Positions 22,554-28,655 of a stretch of DNA of 28,655 nt are shown in pieces. How positions within the stretch are numbered: position 1 is the first letter of the stretch; every line of letters starts with the position of its first letter. Under the pieces are notes generated by a model. That model saw only the letters and a program-made list of their open reading frames with translations, ran no database searches and was not told the origin of the DNA. The stretch is from NCBI GenBank assembly GCA_016296415.1, contig JAEDJH010000008.1:1-28655 (forward strand), written 5' to 3'. Position numbers and translations under genes: made by a program. Source of the stretch: Clostridia bacterium (GTDB taxonomy: Bacteria > Bacillota > Clostridia > Christensenellales > CAG-138).

Positions 22554-23237
22554 ATGACAGACAACAAGGTGCTGGTTTGCGACGATCAGCATATAATCCA
22601 CGAAACCCTCGGGGTGTATCTGAGAAACGAGGGCTTTTCGACGGTGTCCGCAATGGACGGCAATCAGGCGCTCGAGGTGTTCAGGCGTGAAAACCCCTGC
22701 ATGGTGATACTTGACCTGATGATGCCCAGAATAAGCGGCACCGAGGTATGCAAGCAGATAAAACAGCTTGCCTCCGTCCCGATAATAATGCTCACGGCAA
22801 AGGGCGAGGAGATAGACCGCATCTTGGGCCTGGAGCTTGGGGCGGACGACTATATAGTAAAGCCGTTCAGCGCAAGGGAGGTCGTGGCACGGGTAAAGGC
22901 GGTGCTTCGCCGCTACACCCGAAAGCGTTCCGAGGCGGAGCAGGTGCTCAGCATCGCAGGGTTGGAAATAAACCTTTGCCGCTATGAAATAAAGGTGAAC
23001 GGAACGCCGATACGCTTTACTCCGAAGGAGGTGGAGGTGCTTGAGCTGCTGGCATCAGAGCCCGGGCGTGTATTTGGGCGGAACGAAATACTCGAAAGGG
23101 TATGGGGCGGCGACTATGCCGGAGACCCCCGTGCGGTGGATACACAGATAAAGCGCATACGGCACAAGCTGCCCGAAAGCGGTCTGCTGTTCTCCATTAA
23201 CTCCATATACGGAATAGGCTATAAGTTTGAGTTTTAG
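22554..23237 (+). CDS. OmpR/PhoB-family response regulator
   Basis: A 227-aa two-domain regulator. The receiver domain (1 to about 120) has acidic D10 and D11, phosphoacceptor D54 in VILDLMMP, T81 and K103. The C-terminal winged helix (about 130-227) contains RFTPKEVEVLELLASEPGRVFGR, then VDTQIKRIRHKL and the closing IYGIGYKF. It should bind DNA when phosphorylated by the kinase encoded 3 nt downstream. GAGGT lies 8 nt before the ATG. It resembles PhoP/WalR-type regulators, but the regulon cannot be told from sequence. Confidence 0.95.
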   Translation: MTDNKVLVCDDQHIIHETLGVYLRNEGFSTVSAMDGNQALEVFRRENPCMVILDLMMPRISGTEVCKQIKQLASVPIIMLTAKGEEIDRILGLELGADDYIVKPFSAREVVARVKAVLRRYTRKRSEAEQVLSIAGLEINLCRYEIKVNGTPIRFTPKEVEVLELLASEPGRVFGRNEILERVWGGDYAGDPRAVDTQIKRIRHKLPESGLLFSINSIYGIGYKFEF

Positions 23238-23240
23238 TTT

Positions 23241-24989
23241 ATGAAATACAGCTTTTTCACAAAGATATTTTCGCTCATAATCATCGGCACGCTGCTCAGC
23301 TCGGTGATACTGATCGTCACCTTTAACCGCACCAACAGACGTGCGCTCATCGGACAAAACCATGCGGAAATGGTGTACTGCGCCACATTTTTGGCGGATA
23401 TAGTCGAGCTGCACTTTTCCGAAAGGCTGGAGCCGGAGGTTTTCGACGTACTGCTGGTAGAGGCGAGCCAACATTTCATGGACTACTATATATACGCTTT
23501 CGATTCCGAAGGCACGCTGGTTTGGGACATGAAAACGCCGGAGTCCGATGTATGGATACAAGCGGTCGCCCCCGAGCTGGATACGGCATTGGACGCCAAA
23601 TTCGTGGCCTCCATTCCGTATGAGGGCGAACCGGATGCGGCAATAATCGCCACCCCCACAAGAAGCGACACCGGAGAGGTAAACGGCGCCGTGTTTTTGG
23701 TTTGTCCCATAAACCGCATCTCGGGGCTTGCCAGGAAGGCAACCCTTGCCCTGCTCTTCTCCCTGGCGATCTCCTGTTTGATACTTGTGGTACCGGCCTA
23801 TCTTGCATCAAGGGCGCTTTCAAGGCCCATCAAGCAGATGACCGAATCGGCAAAGGCGATAGCAAGGGGCGATTTTTCTGTCAAAGTGCCAAAAACGGGC
23901 GACTGCGAGCTTTCACAGCTCGGCGAATCGCTGAGCTATATGGCAGGTGAGCTTTCCGCCACCATATCCGACCTGACCGTGGAAAAAAACCGCCTTGATA
24001 CTATAATGAACGGCTTGAACGAAGGCATCATCGCCTCCAACGCCGCAGGACAGGTAACACACTGCAACAATGCCGCACAGAGGCTGCTTTCGGAAGGCAA
24101 CGATATGACCGACTTCAAGGAAACGGCGGCGTTCGGGGAGCTGCATACGCTCATGGAGCAGGCATTCAACGATAAAAGGACGCTGTCCTCCGCTTTCTCC
24201 GCAGAGGAGGGCATACTGCACTTTACGGTTTCGCCGCTTTATGAGCATTCGGGCAGCACGGCGGGCGTTGTTGCGCTGATAAAGGATATAACCGAGTCCG
24301 AACAGCTTGAAGCGACACGAAGGGAATACGTGGCAAATGTCAGTCACGAGCTTCGCACGCCCATTGCGGCGATAAGAAGCCTTGCCGATGCGCTGAACGA
24401 CGGGCTTATCAAGGACGATACCGACAAGCAGCGCTATTACGGCTACATACTCAAGGAGTCGCTGCGCCTTTCGAGACTCATAGACGATTTATTGGATCTG
24501 TCAAGGCTTCAGGCGGACAATATGCGCCGCTCGGACAATGAAACCGCTGCGTTCAAAACGGCGCTGCTTTCGGAAATTGCTTCGGAGGCGATCGCCGTAA
24601 CGCTCGATGCTCACACAAGCAGCCGAAGGATACTGACCGACTTTGACCCCATATCGCTCAAAACCGATCCCGACAGGATGGAGCAGCTTTTCCTCATACT
24701 GCTCGACAACGCCTTCAGGCATTCCTCCGACGGCGACATAGAGTTTAAGATAAAGGCGCAGGGAAATAAGGCCGTAATATCCGTATCGAACGAAGGGCGC
24801 ATTGCGTGCAAGGACCTTCCGCACCTGTTCGAACGGTTCTACAAAACGGACAAATCCCACAGCGGAAACGGCACAGGGCTCGGGCTTGCGATAGCGGCGG
24901 AGATAGTCGAGCTGCTTTCGGGCGAAATTTTCGCAGAAAGTTCACACGGGCACGTAAGATTCACCGCCGAGTTTGATATAATTAACTGA
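23241..24989 (+). CDS. Membrane sensor histidine kinase (HAMP-PAS-HisKA-HATPase)
   Basis: A 582-aa kinase. TM1 is about residues 8-28, an extracellular sensor of roughly 135 residues follows (Cache/PAS-like pattern), and TM2 is about 168-190. HAMP covers about 190-245, with a PAS-like segment from 250 (LDTIMNGLNEGIIASNAAGQ). The phosphorylated histidine is H369 in NVSHELRTPIAAI. The ATPase domain shows LLDNAFRHS (N box), FERFYKTDKSHS (F box) and NGTGLGLAIAAEIVE (G box). The architecture is PhoR/WalK-like. The start has no good Shine-Dalgarno, so it is probably translated by coupling to the regulator gene. Confidence 0.95.
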   Translation: MKYSFFTKIFSLIIIGTLLSSVILIVTFNRTNRRALIGQNHAEMVYCATFLADIVELHFSERLEPEVFDVLLVEASQHFMDYYIYAFDSEGTLVWDMKTPESDVWIQAVAPELDTALDAKFVASIPYEGEPDAAIIATPTRSDTGEVNGAVFLVCPINRISGLARKATLALLFSLAISCLILVVPAYLASRALSRPIKQMTESAKAIARGDFSVKVPKTGDCELSQLGESLSYMAGELSATISDLTVEKNRLDTIMNGLNEGIIASNAAGQVTHCNNAAQRLLSEGNDMTDFKETAAFGELHTLMEQAFNDKRTLSSAFSAEEGILHFTVSPLYEHSGSTAGVVALIKDITESEQLEATRREYVANVSHELRTPIAAIRSLADALNDGLIKDDTDKQRYYGYILKESLRLSRLIDDLLDLSRLQADNMRRSDNETAAFKTALLSEIASEAIAVTLDAHTSSRRILTDFDPISLKTDPDRMEQLFLILLDNAFRHSSDGDIEFKIKAQGNKAVISVSNEGRIACKDLPHLFERFYKTDKSHSGNGTGLGLAIAAEIVELLSGEIFAESSHGHVRFTAEFDIIN

Positions 24990-25007
24990 TACATGCGAGG
25001 TGACAAT

Positions 25008-25622
25008 ATGCCAATAATCGGCTTGACGGGCGGTATAGCGTCCGGAAAAACACTGGTCGGCAATATACTTGAGGGGCTGGGTGCGGTCTGTGTGGATGCG
25101 GACGTGATTTCTCACGAGGTGATGCAGCTCGGCACGCCCTGCTACAATGCGCTCAGGGCGCAGTTTGACGACCCCTTTACCGACGAAAACGGACAGCTTG
25201 ACAGGCGTTATATGCGCAATATGTTTTTCGGCGGCGGCTACTCCGTGGAAAAGCTCAACGCCATAGTTCACCCATTCGTTATATACCGTATACACGAGCT
25301 TACCGTCGCTGCGCTTGCCGATGACAGACAAAAGCCGGTCGTCTGGTCGGTGCCGCTTTTGGTTGAAAGCGGGCTTTACATCTACTGCGACGAGGTGCTT
25401 GCGGTCGAAGCCTCCGTCGAAAAACGCATAGAGCGCATTATGCGGCGGGATTCATCGACCCGTGAGCAGGCCGTGGCGATGATCGGCGCACAGGTTTCCG
25501 ACAAAAGACGCAGGGAGACCGCCACAAGGATAATATCAAACGACGGCAGTATTCACGATACGCAGCTTGCCGTCGAAAGAATTTGGAGCGAATTACTTGA
25601 AAAATACAGCAAAAAGCATTGA
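25008..25622 (+). CDS. coaE: Dephospho-CoA kinase
   Basis: A 204-aa enzyme phosphorylating dephospho-CoA at the 3'-OH, the last step of CoA synthesis. The Walker A motif GLTGGIASGKT is at residues 5-15, followed by VDADVISHEV; VVWSVPLLVESGLYIYCDEVLAVEA and RRDSSTREQAVAMIGAQ (lid and base) are typical. I chose the ATG at 25008, with GAGGTGA just before it, over one 15 nt upstream without a site. It lies 18 nt after the kinase gene and overlaps the next gene, so it is probably in the same operon, an unusual place for coaE. Confidence 0.94.
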   Translation: MPIIGLTGGIASGKTLVGNILEGLGAVCVDADVISHEVMQLGTPCYNALRAQFDDPFTDENGQLDRRYMRNMFFGGGYSVEKLNAIVHPFVIYRIHELTVAALADDRQKPVVWSVPLLVESGLYIYCDEVLAVEASVEKRIERIMRRDSSTREQAVAMIGAQVSDKRRRETATRIISNDGSIHDTQLAVERIWSELLEKYSKKH

Positions 25623-27249
25623 CCGATATAAAATAAGGGGCGTTTTATGCGCAGTTCTTGCTTTGACTGCGCTGTTTTCCCTTTGCTCCTGCACAAAGCC
25701 GTCCGAGGGCGATGCGGGCGCAACCAATCTTCCGGTTTTACTGCCCACCGCCGAACCTTCACCCACGCCGATATACGGCGGAAAGCTTTTTATGAGCATA
25801 CCCGTGAACGCCGACATATCCGACCCCCTATCGGTGAATACGGAGGAAATGCTGCATTTTTTCAGCCTCATCACCGAAAGCCTCGTCGCTCTCGACGAAA
25901 CCTCCATGCTCACGCCGGAGCTTGCCGAAAACTGGAGCTGTGACGAAACGGGCCGTGTATGGACATTCAGCATACGAAGCGGCGTCAAATGGCACGAAAC
26001 CGGTCGTGAGCTCTCCGCAGACGACATAGTTTACACGATAGAAAAAATCGCCTCGGCGGAAGAATGCTACTATAAGGACTGCATCGAAAGCATTGAGGCA
26101 TATTCCGCACCCGATGACCGCACGCTGGTGCTGACGATGAAAAAGGCGGGGCTTGGACCTCTGTTTTTGCTGACCTTTCCGATAGTGTGCAGGGAGTCGG
26201 GCGAAAGCCGCTTTGCGATCGGAACGGGCGCATACCGCGTTATCGCCGCCGGCTCCGACTCGGTAATGCTTCGCTCGAACGAGCATTGGTGGCGGCAGAC
26301 TCCCTTCATACAGTCCATAGAGTGCCTTTACAGGGAAAGCAACGAGGTGGCGCTCGCCTCCTATTCCGCAGGGCAGCTAAACTTCGTTTCCACCTCCACA
26401 CTGCATTCGGGACGCTTCCGTGCGGAAAAGGAAACCACCGTAACCGATATAATGACCCAAAATGCCGAGGTCATGCTCTTTTCGTCAAAATCCTCCCTGA
26501 TGCGGGATGCCGCTATGCGAAAGGCTATCGCCTACTCGCTGAACCGGTCAAAGGTCATATCGAACATATATATGAACAAGGCAAGAAGCTCCGACGTGCC
26601 GATCGCGCCGGATTCATGGCTCTATGACGGCAAGTTCAAGATATACGACTATGACCGGGAGCGTGCGCTCGCCATGTACGACGAGCTTGGCTGGAAGGAT
26701 ATTGACGGCGACGGGATATTGGAGGACAAAACGAATATAAACCGTGAGATGAAGCTTTCCATTCTCGTCAGCTACACCACCGAGGCCCCCACAAGGAACG
26801 ACGCCGCCGAGCAGTTCGCCGCTCAGCTCAATGCCATAGGCATAAACACCGAAATGATCCGTGCGGAGCACAGAATAAACTCCGACGACAGCGAGTATAT
26901 GCGCCTGCTCGGCGAGGGCAGCTACGACATAGCCTTCTCGGGCTTTTGCTTCGGGCAGAACTGCGACTTTACCGAGTATTTTGCGGCGGACGGAAAAAAC
27001 AACTACGGCGGCTTTGCCTCCGCACGGCTTGCTGCGCTCGCCGATGAAATAGGAGCTCAAACCGACGTCGCTTTAATGCGTGAAGCCGCCCAGAGCTTTA
27101 TGGCGCAGTTTTTGGAGGAGCTTCCGTTCATGGTGCTTTACTTCAGGCTCGACAGCGTCGTGCATACGTCGAAGCTCGCCGACGTCGGCACGCTGAGGGA
27201 GCCGGACATATTCCGAAACATACAGCGCTGGTATATGGTGGAGCCGTAA
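25597..27249 (+). CDS. ABC transporter substrate-binding lipoprotein, oligopeptide/dipeptide family (SBP_bac_5)
   Basis: A 550-aa extracellular binding protein. The lipoprotein signal has basic residues, a hydrophobic core (about 15-28) and a lipobox ending LCSC (lipid Cys probably C32). A Thr/Pro-rich linker leads to the family 5 fold: LTPELAENWSCDETGRVWTFSIRSGVKWHE and LSADDIVYTIEKI near 135-150. No ATG lies near the start. I take TTG at 25597 because GGAG is 8 nt upstream; TTG at 25567 is an alternative. It overlaps coaE by 26 nt. No permease or ATPase genes follow, so it is an orphan binding protein, perhaps serving the adjacent sensor kinase. Confidence 0.88.
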   Translation: MKNTAKSIDRYKIRGVLCAVLALTALFSLCSCTKPSEGDAGATNLPVLLPTAEPSPTPIYGGKLFMSIPVNADISDPLSVNTEEMLHFFSLITESLVALDETSMLTPELAENWSCDETGRVWTFSIRSGVKWHETGRELSADDIVYTIEKIASAEECYYKDCIESIEAYSAPDDRTLVLTMKKAGLGPLFLLTFPIVCRESGESRFAIGTGAYRVIAAGSDSVMLRSNEHWWRQTPFIQSIECLYRESNEVALASYSAGQLNFVSTSTLHSGRFRAEKETTVTDIMTQNAEVMLFSSKSSLMRDAAMRKAIAYSLNRSKVISNIYMNKARSSDVPIAPDSWLYDGKFKIYDYDRERALAMYDELGWKDIDGDGILEDKTNINREMKLSILVSYTTEAPTRNDAAEQFAAQLNAIGINTEMIRAEHRINSDDSEYMRLLGEGSYDIAFSGFCFGQNCDFTEYFAADGKNNYGGFASARLAALADEIGAQTDVALMREAAQSFMAQFLEELPFMVLYFRLDSVVHTSKLADVGTLREPDIFRNIQRWYMVEP

Positions 27250-27313
27250 CTTTTTTTGAAAAAGCCTGTAATGTTTTGCTCCTTTGTGCGTCTTATATGC
27301 AGGAGGTGATGGC

Positions 27314-27811
27314 ATGACGGATATAGAGCGCCTGTATCGGGATTACTTTCATACGGTATATCTGTATGTTTTGGGGGTGACCTCGGACAAGCATCTGGCG
27401 GAGGACATTACAGCCGAAACGTTTTTGAAGGCTATGGACGCCATAGACGGCTTCAACGGCAAATGCGACATACGGGTATGGCTGTGTCAAATCGCCAAAA
27501 ACACCTATTTTTCATATCTGAGGAAAAACCGCCGAACCGCACTTAACGATATGCCGGAGCTTACGCCCGACCCGTTCCTGGTGGAAAATGCTTTGGCCGA
27601 CTCCGACGAGGCGCAGCGTATTCACGAAATACTGCATACCCTGAATGAGCCCTACAAGGAGGTTTTCACGCTCAGGGTGTTCTGCGAGCTCAGCTTCGGA
27701 CAAATAGGGAAGCTTTTCGGCAAGACGGACAACTGGGCCTGCGTAACCTATCACCGTGCCAAGACCGCAATAAAGGAAAGGATGGAAAAACAAAATGAAA
27801 CTGCACTGTAA
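27314..27811 (+). CDS. ECF-type RNA polymerase sigma factor
   Basis: A 165-aa group 4 sigma factor. Region 2 spans about residues 4-75 (YFHTVYLYVLGVTSDKHLAEDITAETFLKAM, IRVWLCQIAKNTYFSYLRKNRR) and region 4 about 110-160 (LNEPYKEVFTLRVFCELSFGQIGKLFGKTDN with YHRAKTAIKERM). The ATG at 27314 has AGGAGGTGA just upstream; the frame extends 10 codons further without a better site. It overlaps the next gene, an anti-sigma factor, by 17 nt, as is usual for such pairs. Confidence 0.92.
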   Translation: MTDIERLYRDYFHTVYLYVLGVTSDKHLAEDITAETFLKAMDAIDGFNGKCDIRVWLCQIAKNTYFSYLRKNRRTALNDMPELTPDPFLVENALADSDEAQRIHEILHTLNEPYKEVFTLRVFCELSFGQIGKLFGKTDNWACVTYHRAKTAIKERMEKQNETAL

Positions 27812-28655
27812 CGTGATAAAGGATCTTCTGCCGCTGTATGCGGAGGATATGCTCAGCTGCGAATCAAAGACGCTCGTTTCGGAGCATTTGTCCGAATGCG
27901 CCGACTGCAAAAGGCACAGCGAGGAGCTTTCCCGTGAGCTTACGCCTGCGTGCGATAACGACTCCGCTTCGATAAAAAAGGTGCGCTCAAGGCTAAGAAA
28001 GCATCGGCTGTACACCGTACTTATCGCCGTGCTTGCGATGCTGACCGCCGTTTCCGTGCTGTTCGGAAGGCTCAGCAGAAGGAACTACAAGACCTTTGAC
28101 GAGAGCAAGCCCGTGCTTACCGTAAGCGGCGATATGCTGTTCGTGACCTTTGACGGCACGGTAACGGGCTATGACATGGAAATATACAATGAGCCGGGAC
28201 GATTTGAAAGCGAAATATACACCGTCGTGCGCATATCCGCATGGAGCAGCGCATGGAACGAAAGGGTGCTTAAACAACCGTCGCCGTGCGTGCTTATAGA
28301 CCTTAGCAAAACGCCCGTGGACGCCGTCTGCTACTCTCCGTCCGACGGTTCGAAGGACGTGCTTCTCTACGGTCAATATTCACCGGCGGGAATCACTCTG
28401 CCACGCCTTTCGCCCGCATATTATCTGATACTCTCGGCGATGCTCGGCGCAGTCCTGTTTGCGCTCGCATTTGTTTTCAGGAAGAAGGAAAAGCTTGCAA
28501 AAGCGCTGATAATCTGCGCTCTGCTCCCCATTGCCTACATAGCCGCACACCTTCTTATAAACGGTCCGGCTACCGTAACGTACAGCATAATGAGGGATCT
28601 TTTCGTAACACTGCTTACGATGCTTCCCCTGTATGCGCTGATGGTAATGCTGTAT
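27795..28655 (+). CDS. Membrane anti-sigma factor with N-terminal zf-HC2 domain (partial)
   Basis: The frame starts at ATG 27795 and is open to the window end (287 codons, no stop), so the C-terminus is missing. Residues 1-45 fit the zf-HC2 zinc domain: C5, then EHLSECADCKRH with the H-x3-C-x2-C ligands. A membrane span lies at about 72-92, a roughly 120-residue external part follows, and three further hydrophobic spans occur towards the end. It should bind and hold the ECF sigma factor encoded just upstream until a signal releases it. The extra C-terminal membrane spans are more than most zf-HC2 anti-sigma factors have. Confidence 0.8.
   Translation, partial: MKLHCNVIKDLLPLYAEDMLSCESKTLVSEHLSECADCKRHSEELSRELTPACDNDSASIKKVRSRLRKHRLYTVLIAVLAMLTAVSVLFGRLSRRNYKTFDESKPVLTVSGDMLFVTFDGTVTGYDMEIYNEPGRFESEIYTVVRISAWSSAWNERVLKQPSPCVLIDLSKTPVDAVCYSPSDGSKDVLLYGQYSPAGITLPRLSPAYYLILSAMLGAVLFALAFVFRKKEKLAKALIICALLPIAYIAAHLLINGPATVTYSIMRDLFVTLLTMLPLYALMVMLY

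Overview
The window reads as a chromosomal segment of an anaerobic, probably spore-forming member of the Clostridia (Bacillota). Evidence: strong AGGAGG-type ribosome binding sites, sigma-A-like promoters, a complete coenzyme B12-dependent methylaspartate route for glutamate fermentation, a CwlD-like amidase, an ECF sigma/zf-HC2 anti-sigma pair and many GTG/TTG starts. I cannot assign a genus. Coding DNA looks moderately GC-rich (many codons end in C or G) and intergenic DNA is AT-rich. No insertion sequence, CRISPR array or prophage was seen.

Layout. (1) 1-1857, minus: tRNA-Leu(CAA), two small ORFs, frr and pyrH. (2) 2023-3009, plus: type I L-asparaginase, ending at a hairpin shared with the converging pyr operon. 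(3) 9298 down to 3082, minus: pyrimidine operon pyrB-pyrI-pyrC-pyrF-pyrK-pyrD-pyrE. A strong promoter is followed by a ~220-nt leader with a 38-codon peptide whose stop codon lies inside a rho-independent terminator, the arrangement of the enterobacterial pyrBI attenuator. (4) 18879 down to 9383, minus: citE-citF-mesaconase alpha-mesaconase beta-gntR-glmS-glmL-glmE-mal, which together convert glutamate through 3-methylaspartate, mesaconate and citramalate to acetate and pyruvate. A second strong promoter lies between gntR and glmS, with an inverted repeat over its -10. (5) 18949-20703, plus: a P-loop protein with an alanyl-tRNA-synthetase 'second additional domain'-like C-terminus, then a lipoprotein CwlD-like amidase. 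(6) 20704-21301: no large gene, but a 36-codon peptide gene on the minus strand with its own promoter, binding site and terminator, next to structured sequence on both strands. (7) 21302-28655, plus: dnaN, an OmpR-type response regulator and sensor kinase, coaE, an oligopeptide-type binding lipoprotein, and an ECF sigma factor with its membrane anti-sigma factor (cut by the window edge).

Possible links between genes: asparaginase makes aspartate, the co-substrate of PyrB. The glutamate-fermentation genes form a full catabolic module with an embedded GntR-type regulator. Points most worth a second look: the pyr leader, the orphan 36-aa peptide gene, the P-loop/SAD protein, the lack of a citrate-lyase acyl-carrier subunit beside citE/citF, and the GntR regulator with its probable operator.
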